NCBI GenBank assembly: GCA_013397845.1
Contig: VZTG01006037.1
Span: forward strand, 1,702,435 to 1,766,434
Direction: 5' to 3'
Source: Melanocharis versteri
Taxonomy: Eukaryota; Chordata; Aves; Passeriformes; Melanocharitidae
Length of the DNA: 64,000 nt
Shown here: positions 48,520 through 61,149 of the stretch, piece after piece
Layout: the number at the start of each line of letters is the position of its first letter
How positions within the stretch are numbered: position 1 is the stretch's first letter
Program-made: the position numbers and the translations under genes
The notes under the pieces: generated by a model
The model's input: the letters and a program-made list of their open reading frames with translations, nothing else
The model's database searches: none
What the model was told of the DNA's origin: nothing

Positions 48520-49335
48520 CCCTGGCAGCACATCTCTGCAACGGCCATGTAACAACAGTGCCCTGGCTCTCGCCCAGCAGGGCTCCCACTGCATCTGGCA
48601 TTTCTGGGCATGGGCCTCCCGAGTACACCCATCTTAACTGCCCCACATCTTTCCACAGGCTGTTTCTGGGGCAGCGTGAGCGTGTTTTGCTAGTGCTGCT
48701 CGCATCGCCCCTGCCCTGATAGGGCAGTTTTCCAGGCAGGGCAAACATTTCATCATCATCTCCTTCGTGTTTCTTTTTCTTTCTCATTTCCCTTTTTTCC
48801 ACCCCCATGTTTTTTTCCTTCAATATTGCCTAACCTCCACCTGGGTGCAGGCGGTGGGGTGAGCTCACTGTGCTGAGCACTGCCAGCCCGAGGGCCATGC
48901 AGAGCCAGCCTCCTCCACCCTGTGGGAAGCATGGGGACTCTGGTGGGAGGCATGGGGCCTGAGGAGTCCACACTGAGCCACTCCACCCAGGGGCACAATC
49001 CTCAGCGGCCCCGCTGCACGTCCCAGCGTGGCACTGGGTGGAGGGAGCTTGGCCGTTTCCAGCAGCATCCCTGATGAGAAGACACAGCTCACCGGAGAGC
49101 AGAGAAAAGCATCAGCCCCACCACTGTCCTCCACTTGACTGTGGGAAACCAAACCTTGCACTTTCCTGGGGGTGTGGGAGGCACACAGCTACCGGGCTGA
49201 GCTGCTGCCTTCCTGCACCTTCTCAGCCCGTACCTCCCAAGAGACACAGTGGGAGCTCTGGTGGCAGAGCTTACCAGGAAACGGTGCTTTCTGCAGGAAA
49301 AGCATTTTTTTCTTCATTATTTTCTGTTTCTGCTC

Positions 49336-49357
49336 TTTTTTTTTTTTTTTTTTTTTT
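49336..49357 (+). repeat. Poly(T) tract, 22 bases, then G-rich
   Basis: A T22 run passes directly into GGAGGGGGGAGGGG. No element body was recognised on either side. Confidence 0.95.
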
Positions 49358-49400
49358 GGAGGGGGGAGGGGAATTGAGCTGGGGGATTTCTTTAAAAGTA

Positions 49401-52400
49401 TATATTACAGGGGAAGAAATATCCATTTTCTGTCTAATCGCGAGAATTTTCTTGATGCAGACAAATATCACTTCCCAGAGGGCTGAATTGCTTCTGCTTC
49501 CAGTTGCTGAGAGCTACACTTTGTTAGATGGGAGTTTGATGAAAACTTTAAGTGGTGGCAAAAATGGAAATTTTGCAGCGGTAGCTGCTGGAACCCTCTG
49601 AAAGGTTACGCTTTAGTGATGAAAAGGAGTTTAAAAACCTTTCTTTGCACCAGATCTTTCAGCAGGACAGCTTTACAAGAGAAGAAACAGGTTAGGAAGA
49701 CACCAGTTTCTTAGGGACAGACGGAATGGGGAAAGGTGAGGAAGGAATGAAGGTTGCCCAGTGCTAGACCTAGGCAGGAAGAGAGACCTGGGACTCGTGG
49801 CTAAGAGCACGGCTGGGGTTTTGCTTGGGGACTTTTAGTCTTCTAATTCTAGATTCAGTACCAGTAAGTTGCATTTTTCCCCAAAAAAATATTGGCAGAG
49901 TAATTCAGAGTGCTACAAAGGTGCTATGCAAATTTCTGGTGGGAAATACAGCTGTCTCAAAACATTGATAGCCTGTGGTTTCATTTATGTGGTGGATGTT
50001 AATGTGTCTAATGATTCTGAGGAGAGATGTCTGAAAAAATGAATTTGGAGTTGTTTTGTTTCATGAGCAGTTCTGAAAAGTCAGGAAGGAGGGAATTAGT
50101 TCAGATTGCAACTAGGACTATTAATTTAAATTACAGAAAATGTGAAAGGTGAGGAGAAAATGCTGTGCTTTGATTTGGAGCTATTTACAAGTAAAATTGA
50201 GGGGAATTTTAAACTGAAATAAACATTGCAAATGTACTTTCTTGGAATTTTTTTCTCAGGACAAACAATTTAGTTCAACCAGCACTAATGCTCAAAACTA
50301 TTTGTCACCAAATTTGCATTTTTCACACAAGGGAAGTTTCAGGTGAAATAATTACACCCATCCCCAGCTCTGATCCTGGGAATTGAGGATATCTCCCAGC
50401 CCTTTGCCATTGTGTGAATTAACTCAACTGGACATTTGTACCAAACCTCTCACTGCTGAGGATACATCTCCAGACCAGGCTTTCCATTTTGTATTCGGGC
50501 AGCTCTGTCCTTTTAACATTTTGGCAAGGATTCCCCCCAGTGTGGTGTCACATAGAGAGAGCTCAAGGGGCAGGTGGAGGTCCTCCAGCTCTTGGCTGAG
50601 TTCGTGTGGGTCACTCTCCATCCCACAGTGGCAGAAAGCACGAGGCCAGTCCCTAATGAAGGTCAGGGAACCCCTCCCAAGTCATGATCCCACACTGAGA
50701 CAACCTGTTCCAACCCCACAGCAACCATGTCGTGGGTCCAGAGACAAAAATGTCACTCCCAAACACTCAACGTGAGGTCCCCATCTCACATGCACGGCTG
50801 CAGAAAACCACCCCTCCAGGCTTTGCTCCCTGGTGAAATTCCTTTTCCTGGTCGGGAACACAGAGGCCACTTCCCTGCACCAGCATCCAGGGCTGGAGGG
50901 GATGAGCACCCTCCCAGGGCATGAGGGCAGGTGGTCACACATCCCAGCCTGGCTGGACCTTGGCCAATCCCATCTTTCACTGCCAGTGAAAATGGCAGTG
51001 GTCAATAAAAGCATGTAGGCAAGGTTAGGAGCAACATTTTTCTAAGAGGTAAGTTAAATAAGAGGAAATGGTTTTTCATCTGAAATGACCTGAAAATCTG
51101 GTTTGTAGTCATGTGCGTTAACTCTTTAGTGGCAGCAAGGTTTGGAGACACCTCTAATGATTTTCATGAACCTTTCAGAAGGGAATGGAACAAAGCAGCT
51201 TGAGAAATGGTTCCTATTTTCTGAAACGTCTCAAAAACCACATTAGGGTACCCTGAATTTCCTATGTTCCAGAAGCTAGGCAAAGGAACTTTAATAAACC
51301 AGACATTTTTTAATCAAACCTCCCATTTTTTCCCATCACTTTAATCATTCCCTGTGACCTGCTGCACAAACAATGAAGCAGTGTGCTGAGACCTGAGAAC
51401 CATTCATTAATGTTTACAAGACGCTGAGATAATAGGGGGAGAGAGGCATAGAGATAGCACGTATAAATAAATGATAGCAATAATACATTCAGTCTCTGAG
51501 ATTACTCATGCTCTAAAATCTGAGCAGGTGCATAAGTTTTTACAGGTTTGGGCCTTGGTTTGGTCCAAAGATACTTTCAGGTCAGGCTGTTAGCTCCATG
51601 AATGAAGCACTCCCTGGATCCACTTGGCTGCTGTCGGCAGGAAGAGGGAAGCTGTCAGATATCAGGAATTTGGCAATATCACCATGCTACTTAAGTCATG
51701 CTAGTTAACTGGAGGAAGGTCATTCACTAAAACACTGTGTTGATAAATGCCACAGAAGTGTGGAGCTGGGGAGGTCCAGAGGAACAAATATTGTTTAGGT
51801 TTTACAGTGCAAATTGCTCTAGGAAGAGAAAAATGTCTTTCCATTTTTCCTGATCCCAGACATTCCTTGGAGCATAGGCCATGGCTGCTTTATTTTTAAA
51901 ATCAACAAGTTCTTCTGAAGAAAAAGCATTTCTTGATCTCGTGACTGCCCCAGCAGAAAGCTCCGTCCCCTCACAGTCAGGCGATGCTCTTCCTGCCAGC
52001 TGGACTCACTCACTGCCTAAACCCTGCCCCAGCAAGGCACAAGCTGCCTCTTATCTGCCAGCCTGGGCTGGAGCAATAGGATTGAGACACTTCAAGATAT
52101 CATCTGGGAAAGCAAGATAAATCCAGGTGAGTTGATTTGTCGCTCCCTGCGAAGCACGCAGCCAGTGCATGGCCCCTGCAGCTCCGTCTGTGCCGAGCCC
52201 ACCCAACCCTGTGCAGCCCCACCCGGGCACAGGGGGCTGCCCTGCGAGGTCAGGGGAGCCCACAGCCTCACCGAGCTCTCATCCTGCACACACACCACCA
52301 TGCCCGGGGAGCACCACGGCCACCCGTCCTAACAGTGTTGTCATTGCATCCTATAAGCAATCCCAAGGGTCTTACACCAACTGGATTAACCATATCAAAG

Positions 52401-55400
52401 CTGGATTGTGCAAGAAAAGCAACTTCTTTCCCCCTCATCACAAAGTTGATTACAGTGTGAAGGAAAAACCAGCACTACGCATTTTACAAGGAAAATGTTT
52501 CACTCCAGAAAAATGCAAAACTGATACTCCTGCCATTTTCTGGCCGGGTTCTTGTTGTCCCTTATCTCCATAATACATCACAGCATGCTGTGCCTGAAGG
52601 CTGCGCCCCATCACCAGGCTGCACCGCCACCTCACAGCTCCAACTTTCTCTGTGTTTTCAGTCTAGTTCTGTACTGGCTACTTTGTACCAGTTAAAACAC
52701 CTTATCTCCTTTGCTGGATCAAGGTCTCCTCTGTGTGTGTTGCAGTTTAGCAGTCTGGCACGTAGAAATGGCAAGTTTCAGCTATCACCAGCTGTTCTGG
52801 GTCTCTGTCCAAGACACATCGTGCTTCCCTCCAACAGGATTTCTTTACAGACTGGCTTAAACCTCACCTACATGCTGCAGGGTATGAGCCCTTGCTTCCT
52901 ACTGAGGATGTGTTCAAGCTGTGCAAGCCTGTGTCTCCCTCAATAAGCAGCCAAGTGGGGAAATTCCCCCCTGACACATGGGGCTGGCAGAAGTGATGCT
53001 CAGAAAGCCCAAGGAGGCAGGAATAGCCAGAAGAACCCCAAACAGGGGTTGGGCATGAACACCTGCAAGGCTGGTGCTCACACCTGAGCTAGTCATCCGG
53101 GTGGTCTGTAGAGGTACGTGCAGGACACAACCAGCCTACCATGGACTGCTCCTTTAGTGGAAGGGCCTCTTCGGAGCATCTCTTTTTCTGCACTCATTAC
53201 AAAAGCAGTAGAGTTATCCAGCTCCTGTGAAGATGCTCTCGCTGGTGTACCTGCCCAGGTTCACACTGCAGCCCAGTGGCAGGTCCAGAGGAGAAGCTTC
53301 CCACACCATCCACCAGTTCCCCTCTTTGCAGCCACTCATCCCCTCCCCAGCTCTTCAAACAGCAGAGGCTGTCCAAGTCTCCAGACTGAAATTCTCAGTA
53401 TCATTACTGTCACAGCATCTAAAGAGGATCCAACCAAGAACAAAGGACTTGTTTTGCTGGATCCTACACATCTCATGAGTGCTTGAAGGGAGTTTCTCTG
53501 CCTGTGAACACACTCACCGAGTTCCTGGTCTTGCAAACTCTTACAGGCATTACCATAAAACCTCTGAGAAATTACATGGAAAGGGAAATGACCAGGCCCT
53601 GCAGAAACTGCCTGTTCCTGTCCCCAACTTTAATTAATCCATCCATGGGCTTAAGCTCTTCTGAAATACCTCGTCGAAGATGAAGGCAGAACAGGGAGAG
53701 CTCAGGAGGTGTTAATGACCCATGGAGAGCACTACTTAGCTGGCACAGGAGCTCTGCTTGTTGCGGTCCTGTGGAGCACATGCTGCTCTGGGAGGTTGTC
53801 CTCAGGTGTGGCTTGTGTTTCCCGTGTATTTGATTGTTCTCCATCCATGAACGAGTCTGAATGTCTCTGCTGAGAGACTCCCTATCAAGACTGGAATTTC
53901 TTTGTTTTGCATTTCTTCTCATTTCATAAACATATTTACTCTTCTTGAGCATTGTTTTCCACGGAGCTTCGTGCCTGTGTGCGACAGCTGCAGCGCTGAC
54001 CCCTCCAAAGCCACATCTGCAGAGGGACCTGGAAGTCTGTGCACTGCCTCCCTCAAAGGCAGCGCTGGGCTCTGCACTGACCTGCTGTGAGCCACCACGT
54101 CAGCACCTCCGTGCTCTGAGCATTCTCCAGCCAGTTCTCTCACTCTCAGAGCTAGACCTGATCTGTGTAACAGACCTGCTCCCTCCCGAGGGAAAGCTCT
54201 GCACTGTCGTCTCTTTGCCTTACCCAGACAGACAGATCGATGAACCCCTGAGATACCGGGAATGCCGGCTACTAACAAGGTTGGCCAATGCCTGGGATGT
54301 CTGGGGGCTTCAGGCATCTTAGCTGAGCTCTTCCTGTGCAAGAGAAGGCTAATTAATCAGCTCTGCTGTTCTGGCATCACCCAAAAGTGAAAATACTTTC
54401 TGGCAGGGCAGCAGGCACAAAATTAGCTGCTGCATTAAACTGCCAAATCTCCTTTACTCCTTTATTAGTTGCATTTGGTGATGATGAGGAGTGAGGCATT
54501 AACCGGTCCCTGATGGATAAAGAAACTATTACTCTGCTTTCTCTTTGCAGCTGGGAAGAGGAAATAGGTTTTATTACTGAGATTTCCTTGAAGACATTCA
54601 CTTGACTTTGTGGCATCAGAGACGGAAGAGAAATGAAGAACACAGGAATCTTGGCACAGCAGGAGAGATTGTGCACGGATAATAACAGAGAGAAGCACCA
54701 GGTCAATTGAGAGCTGAAATATACTTAGGTGATTGAATCCTTGTGTCGGGTTGAAGCTTTGACGATCTGCTGGGCTCAACAAATTTCAGCATTGCAGCCA
54801 GGATCTCTGTGCTGGCACTGAGGGCCTAAACCAGGGAACTTGCTGGGAAGACACATTCGGGATGGATCAGAATGGAACAGAAGAGAATAAAATAGAATAG
54901 AAATTATAGACTATTAATTCTTTGTTGTTTGGGTTTTTTACCCAAGATTAGATTTAGAGCTTACCCATCCTTGTTTTAGGTCTAGATCCTGGCTAACATG
55001 ACATGACTCTACTAAAGGAAAGTGCAGACTGGAGGAACCCATGCATATCACAATCCATGCCCTGAAATCTCAGTGGGTTCATTTTGGAATGAGATACTGA
55101 GTTTCCTAAGGGATAATCCCAAATTCTTGAGTTTGGTATCCGTTTGTTAGCAAGACAAACACAGCCTGGACACAGATGTCCAAGAGATCTAGAGCAGACC
55201 AGAGCAAAAGGGCAGAGCTGGTACAGAGCTGACCTAAGCATGGAGGGGACCAACGGTCTGTGAACCAACACTGGGAGGAAACTGGAAGAAACAACCTAAC
55301 CATGTGGGGAAAGAGGTCCTGTGACTGGCAGGCAGAGGCAAAAAGCCAACCTGGCCAAAGAGGATGTGGTAACCCAGATCTGTGGGGACCTGGCTCCAAA

Positions 55401-55794
55401 GCCCAGCAGGTCCCTCCTGTTCTTGGTCACTGAGGGACCCTTCTCATCCCATGGGCACGTGGAGCCCAGTCAGGAGGAGGGCTGGGAAGGGGAACCACAT
55501 GAAACCATCTTGTCCCATCACTTTTGACAATTAGGGAAGATGACATGGGCAGCTGGCCAAGGGATATCCTCCTGGACAGGATGTATTTGAACCTCCTAGG
55601 AGGAAAAGTTCAGCCTCCTGGCTCAGGAGCTGGACCAAATATCGGCACAGCATGGTGAGATGAGCTTGTTTTTCAGGACAGGTCAACCAAGAGGCTGGCA
55701 GAGGCCAGAGCTTTACTTCTGGTAGCTCTTGCTGGCTGCTGCTCAGGGCACCACTCCCCAACTGTGCTGTACCTCCAACCCTCTCACCTCCCTC
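49401..55794. other. Unique non-coding DNA, no gene seen
   Basis: No gene is recognised. 49600-50380 and 51020-51800 are AT-rich with hardly any open frame. Octamer motifs lie at 49926-49933 (ATGCAAAT) and 50312-50319 (ATTTGCAT). The frames at 53918-54341 on both strands (125-140 codons) overlap each other. A GAATA-like simple repeat lies at 54868-54905. Confidence 0.55.
54868..54905 (+). repeat. Degenerate (RAATA)n simple repeat
   Basis: GAATGGAACAGAAGAGAATA is followed by AAATAGAATAGAAA, an imperfect pentamer-based repeat. It superficially resembles a CR1 tail, but no CR1 body lies beside it. Confidence 0.6.
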
Positions 55795-55945
55795 CACCTC
55801 ACTTTCCACATCTACAAAGTGGAGCTAAAGCTAATTACAGCTCCTAGAATGGAGCTACACCATTTGGCTTTACCAGTGTTTCAAAAGCACTCAGACATGA
55901 AAGGTGCTTGAGAGAGCAGAGTATTGTTATTACTAATAATTACAA
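55795..55945 (+). mobile_element. MIR/CORE-SINE-like relic, plus strand
   Basis: CCTCACTTTCCACATCTACA and AAGTGGAGCTAAAGCTAATTAC match the MIR-type block CCTCAGTTTCCCCATCTGTAAAATGGGGATAATAAT. After a spacer, AAAAGCACTCAGACATGAAA, GGTGCTTGAGAGAGCAGAGT and ATTGTTATTACTAATAATTA match the reptile/avian tail (AAAGCACTTTGAGATCCTTGGATGAAAGGTGCTATATAAGTGCAAAGTATTATTATTATT). Both ends of the element are thus recognisable, collinear and at the expected spacing. It is an ancient copy with no coding capacity. Confidence 0.7.
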
Positions 55946-56829
55946 AAATTAACCAAATATTTGTCTAGCAGCATCCATCCCCACTGCTGCTTCTTACATA
56001 AAACACACACATGCTCTGACTGCCAAGCCAAAGCCCCAGAATCACTACATCAGCCCTACGGTATCAAGAAGGGGGGCAAAAAGTGCCTTGGGTCTAAAAA
56101 GGGTTGTCTGTTCCAGCAATTAATTTAATTGTCCTAAATATAACCCAGGTATAGTGCAGATCCAAATTGTTGGCTGACAACAAACCCAAACAGGGCCCAG
56201 AGGCTGCGAGGCAGCAGGTTAAACGCTGCCTCTGAAGCTGCTGGGCTGATCCTGGCACACGAGTATATTTTCTCTTGGTATTCGCCGCCGCTTGCTGCTG
56301 TGGAGTTGAATTCTCGTAAAATGTTTATCAATGCCTGGGCATCTTCCAAACCAAGAAAGGGTGCGTGAGAAGTGTCCCCTTGCAGTCAGCAGAGGCTGGA
56401 TTTCATCACTTGTTTTAATTCCCGTCTTTATAATTTTATTGCTTTTTTTTCTCCTGTTTTCTAATAAGCTCTTCTAACACCTAATGAAATCAGTTCTTTT
56501 TTCCTTCTACTTACCTCCCCCTGCTGCCATTGCGATTACCTAGACTAGAAAAATACAGAGCACGGGGTCCTGCAGGCTGAGGTTTTAGTGACTGATTTCA
56601 ACTGACGTGAGCAGAATCGGCAATAAACTTCAATGTCATGGTATTTTGATTCCTCCCTCTTCCGTATTGCATGAAATATCTGAAGGGGACAAATGCCAAG
56701 GAGTGAGAAGAATTCTTTTGGGTCATATAACCAAAAATGAAACTAAGAAAGGAGCCATTTCCAGAGGGGGAGATGCAGTCAGCTGTGCAATCGTTATCTG
56801 TAATAGATGGCATCTCTCACTGACGTGAT
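55946..56829. other. Unique non-coding DNA between two SINE relics
   Basis: No gene or clear repeat is seen. 56400-56520 is AT-rich and pyrimidine-rich. The two MIR-like relics that bracket this segment lie in opposite orientations. Confidence 0.55.
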
Positions 56830-56995
56830 CTCTATTATCCTCCTATCTCAGCATCTCACAGGCTTTAATGCATTCTTCCCTCCAGCATCTTTTCAAGACT
56901 GTGCCATTGTCCTACACACATTTTACTAACTGGGACCAGAAGCACCAAGAGGCCAAGACCCAGCTTCCCTAACCTATGCTGGCACTCAAGCTCCT
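56830..56995 (-). mobile_element. MIR/CORE-SINE-like relic, minus strand
   Basis: The blocks TCAGCATCTCACAGGCTTTA, ATGCATTCTTCCCTCCAGCA, GACTGTGCCATTGTCCTACA, CACATTTTACTAACTGGGAC and AAGCACCAAGAGGCCAAGAC follow in order. They resemble the reverse-complemented reptile/avian MIR-type SINE (AGCATCTCACAATCTTTAAT, GTATTTATCCTCACAACACC, TGCTATTATCCCCATTTTAC, AGATGGGGAACTGAGGCACA, GAGAGGCTAAGTGACTTGCC). It is diverged but collinear. It belongs to the same broad family as 55795-55945, in opposite orientation. Confidence 0.65.
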
Positions 56996-58449
56996 GTTGG
57001 TCACTGTCTAAAAACCCATCTGTAATCTGGGCACTGCATTATTTAACTGGAAATTTATTTGCGAAGGTAAATAAAGTGCTCTGTGACCACAGAGAGGCAA
57101 ACAAATCTCATAAAATCCAAGTTTGTTATTTCCTGCTCTGCTTTCAAAACAAAACACAATAATTTTAGCAGACAATTAAACTCTCTGATTTCCAAGAGAG
57201 GCAGGCACACAAATACTTTTGAGGATCTGAGCCCACATGATTATGTAAGGAATTAGTAGGAGGGAATTAACCCAATCGCTGGAGCATCCTTGTGGAGAGG
57301 ATCTCATCCACACTCAGGGCTGCCATACGGGAACGTGCCAGAGCAAAATGTAAAACTCAGAAATACTTAAAATTTAAATCAGGGAATTGCCAAAAAATGT
57401 CACAGCATTGCTCCATGTCAGGGCAATATCTAGCCTGACCCCCTTCTACCTCCTGCCTCACCACCGTGCAGCTTGTACTCCAAAAGGCCAGGGAGAAAAG
57501 CCCAACACTGCGCGTACTCCTCCCAAGCACGCGGGACCTCTGTGCAGGACAGTTGCCCGTGGACTGGTCGTCCGTGCATTGCTCTCTGTGCATGGACACA
57601 GGCTCTGTGTCAGGGCAAACAGCCTCTGGGCACCCTTGAGATATTTGGCAGGAAGACTAGGGGTGCCCCATGCCGAGCAGACGCAGGGATGTGGGGACGA
57701 GGCAGCACCGGGGCAGGATTTCCACCAGCCGGCAAGGATCTCGCATTTCTCCCTCCGCCCTGGGGCTGCTCATTAAATATACTGTGATATTAAAACAAAG
57801 CTCCTTTAAAAACATAAAAATAAGTAGGAGCGAGCAAGATTTGGGGAAGTAATGGGGAAGATTGTGGGCCTGATCCTGCTCTTCCTCAAGACGGGGTAAT
57901 GAGGAGCATTGGGTGAAGGCAGTTCCGAGGTGGACTCCTTGATTCCAGCCTGAACGGGACATAAAGGAGATCTGGCTCCTTTCCCATATTTTAATGCTGT
58001 CACAGACGAATTTATCACGCTGAAACCAGTGAAGCCGTTTGCAGGAGTGAGGACTGTGACAGCAGCAGACCTGGGAATGCAGAATGTGGACAGTGGGAAC
58101 CAAACCTCTCTGCCTGGGATGGACGCAGCTCCCAGCACGGCTCTGACGATAAAAGCAAACCTTCCCGGGCAGGCAAAGGCTGCCTCGACTGTCACTTTAA
58201 TTGAAACCTTCTGCAGTCGTATACTTCACCTTACGTTTAATGATTCACCTCTTAAGCAGCCCACTTGTACCTTTGTAATCTTTCTGAAGGTTAACTTGTT
58301 GATCCTCGAAACTTGTCTGGAGGGAGAGAGGCAGTTCGCAGGGAGGCTCGGAAGGAAAAAAAGTATCAAGTTTTCTGATGAAAAGTGTTTTATTGAGGGA
58401 GAAGGAATGAGAAATGAACTGCAAAATTCAAAAGAGCCGATGAGACTTT
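56996..58449. other. Mixed AT-rich and CpG-rich non-coding DNA
   Basis: No gene is recognised. 57000-57250 is AT-rich. 57500-57740 holds scattered CpGs (CTGCGCGTACTCC, CACGCGGGACC, GCCGAGCAGACGC, CAGCCGGCAAGG). 57866-57885 (GTGGGCCTGATCCTGCTCTT) resembles the start of the old palindromic amniote repeat, possibly running to about 57995. Frames at 57657-58103 minus (148 codons) and 58029-58469 plus (146) overlap and are not convincing. Confidence 0.5.
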
Positions 58450-58508
58450 GGAAAGAAAAAGGAAAATAAGAAGAAAAAAAAAAAAGAAAAAAAGTCAATA
58501 AAAAAATA
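58450..58508 (+). repeat. A-rich tract
   Basis: Adenine runs of up to 12 are separated by single guanines and end at AATAAAAAAATAGG. It is simple sequence. Confidence 0.9.
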
Positions 58509-58560
58509 GGAGGGGTGGGGGAGAGCAGGGGTTTAGTTCCCAGTTCCTGGGAGATGGTTT

Positions 58561-58960
58561 ATTCCTGCTTTATAGGAATCAAAAATATACTTGTCATTTA
58601 CCAAATTAAATAAAAATAATCCTAGCATTAAATTATTTTTAGGACATTAAGAGTTACGTTCGTATGGGTAATAATCTATTTGTAACACTATAATGGAGTA
58701 ACTGGCAATTTCATACAGCTTCGGGATCGATTTTTTCCTATTTGCCATGTACCTATGCAAATAAATATCCCATTTGATTCATGTCCATATCGTAGGATCT
58801 GCCTGCTCCTTTCTTACTCCTTTAATATTTAATTATTTAAAACAAGGAGAAATCTCACGGGAATTTTTGTCTCAAAAAATAGCTGACTTATTCTTGTCGT
58901 TCGAGAATAACAGAAAAAAGATGTGAAAATCTAATTCTTTTTAAGTCCTAAAACTGAAAC
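58561..58960. promoter_or_regulatory. Candidate conserved non-coding element, AT-rich
   Basis: The block is strongly AT-rich but not low-complexity. It is dense in homeodomain-type cores (AAATTAAATAAAAATAATCC, GCATTAAATTATTTTTAGG, GGGTAATAATC, TTTAATATTTAATTATTTAA) and includes a perfect octamer ATGCAAAT at 58755-58762, the POU-domain site. It also keeps isolated CpGs in AT-rich context (GTTACGTTCG, TTCGGGATCG, ATATCGTAGG, TTGTCGTTCG), unusual for neutral bird DNA, where CpG decays. No open frame above 60 codons occurs. Conservation cannot be tested here, so the enhancer reading is inference. Confidence 0.35.
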
Positions 58961-61149
58961 TCAAATAAGGACGAGGAGAAAAAAAATCTTAAACCCCAGA
59001 AACCAAACTTCCTCCCCTCCCTTTTTACATGAATATTCTGAGTTTTTACTGTAGCTATTCATAGTCATACCTAAATGTAGTCTATAAATCTACTAATATA
59101 TTATTTAACACTCTAACTACTGGTATAAAAAATTATAAAATATTCTGTTGGCAATACATTTAATTGAATTCTTTTTAGAGACAGCTTGTTATTGCCAGAC
59201 ATGCTTTTAGAGATAGTACGGAGAAATAAAAGAATTTCAGAAGGCAGTAAAACAAATAATTACCATTTTCACCATTACTTTCAGATACCCTCCTATCCAG
59301 TCACTAAATCCTTTAAGTCTAAATCAAAGAGTTTCCGTGAACAAAATAGCACAGATCATTTCAAAGAATATAAAAATTACATTGATGTTTTATTTGAAGA
59401 GAGAAATTGAAATTCACACAGCACTCTACTGGCTGAGACGTCCGGGGAGTTATTAGAGAAAAAACAGAAATAACCCCAGCTAGTTTAGCCTGAACTTTAG
59501 AGGCCTGTTTCAAATGATCAGGGTCAATGCAAATCCCTCTTTTAATTACAATGTGCTTGTGCCTGTAAAAGTTTGAGGCATCGTCCTTCTTCTTAGGCTC
59601 TCTGCTGCTTTTTAATATCAGGGATCTGCAAGATTCTCTGAGGCGTAGGAGTAATAAATAATACTATAAACCATCCAAAGCAAGCACTGTCTTTTATTCT
59701 TTTTATTACTTTTTTCCCCAACAAAGCAACTTACACATTGGGTTTGAACTACCTCAGCACAACTCCTAATCAGAGAAGTATCTGTAGGGGTTAGTGAGGT
59801 TTTTTTCATTGTAACATCTGAACGCTGACAGATCTGCTGGAAAAGAAAGAGATCAGTAGTGCTGCTCAGCCACGGGCCAGGGATTTTCAGCTTCCACAGG
59901 TCACACGCTTCAGTTTGGTGGGTGCCAGGATGACAAGATTTGGGGACAAGCAAGGGATTGGGCTGGGGGTGCTGGTCAGGTGAAGGCTCCCCCAGCATGT
60001 CCCCTGCCAGGAGGCTTCTCGCCCAGCACAGCCCCACCGAGGCACGGACAGGCTTTGGTCCACAACTGGTTAAAAATCGACTGGGTCCAGGGTGGGTGGG
60101 AGGTAATTATCCACGGCTTGAAAACTTCTGGATGAAGTTTCCCTTTTAAATCAAAGATGGGGCAGAACTGATACGGAGCTATGTGTGCTCAGTGGGATGG
60201 GGACAGTACTTACCCACCTTCCGAGAAGTGCTGTTTACACACAGCCAGTTTGGGAGATCAGGCAGGAGACAGGCAGATATCTTGCTCCTATGTGGCAAGA
60301 AAGTAATTTTTGACAGGCAAGTCTGCACTGTCTCCTGGCAGCAAGCACCAAGCAGATATGCCAGCTATTTGGGCAATTTTGCCGGAATAATATCCTGGGG
60401 GTTGATGTGCACACAGCATGGATGCACACCCCTCCACCATCGGAGCAGTTTTTCTTGCAGAATATTCATCCGAGTGCGATTCGTTACCCCAAATGGGACG
60501 TCTGGACATGGCACGGGGGTGGCAGCGGTTCTCAGGCCGTGTGGGCAGCTGTGGCAGGGCATGGAGGCACTGCAGGCTGGCCAGCCACACACCCGTCCAC
60601 AGCCCCTGGCTGTCCCTCCCTCCCTCCCTCCACCCATCTCCTCATCCCTCTGGTCCTGTCCTTCGGGGCACCCTGTGCTTCCCCTCCCAATACCAGTCCA
60701 GATGCTGGCCGGTGCCAAGTGATATCTGCAGCCACCTAAAGCCTCTGCATGAGACACGAAGGGAGTAACACAAATTGGGCCAGGGGCTTGTGGCTGGTGG
60801 GCTCAGTGGGAGCCAGGCTGGGCGAGGGTGAGGTACGGTCAGGTGTGCCCCAGGCGTGCTGGGACAGCCAGGTTTTACCACGACATTTAAGTTTTTCCAC
60901 TTCCAGCCCTTTCCCTTGCAGTAAAGACCAAGTTAGAGCACAAACACTCAAATTTAAAACAAGAAAAAATAAAAAGAAAGCAAGAGAAAGGAGCCCCGAC
61001 GAGCATCACAGCACCCCACTCCCTGCCATTCCCATACGCCCAGCTGCTGCTCCCTCTTCTCCTCCCAGTCGGAGCCCATGCCTCTTCCGACACCCAGGAA
61101 AACATTTTGTTCTGCGTTAAAGGCTAAAGCTAACACATGACCAGCGAGA
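58961..61149. other. Non-coding DNA, AT-rich then GC-rich
   Basis: No gene is recognised. 58961-59460 continues AT-rich. An octamer ATGCAAAT lies at 59527-59534. From about 59870 the sequence becomes GC-rich, with a (CCCT)n tract at 60612-60634. The frames at 60183-60722 plus (179 codons) and 60365-60757 minus (130) overlap on opposite strands and lack domain features. Confidence 0.5.
60612..60634 (+). repeat. (CCCT)n microsatellite
   Basis: About five CCCT units, uninterrupted, then CCACCC. Confidence 0.9.

Larger units (their letters stand above)
47601..49400. other. GC-richer non-coding DNA
   Basis: The longest frame outside the right-hand CpG island, 47604-48335 minus (243 codons), lies here. 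It lacks recognisable domains, membrane segments or a repeat pattern, and overlaps an antisense frame at 47436-47825 plus. A CTCC microsatellite, several short pyrimidine tracts (48765-48830) and a T22 run are present. Confidence 0.5.

Noticed and set aside
48477..48560. Polypyrimidine tract ending in CAG as a 3' splice site
   Set aside because: The tract is a TCC microsatellite, and the sequence after it has an early stop in the forward frames examined and no paired donor that I can justify.
54868..54905. GAATA-rich stretch as a CR1 tail
   Set aside because: No CR1 body adjoins it on either side, so a degenerate simple repeat is the simpler reading.
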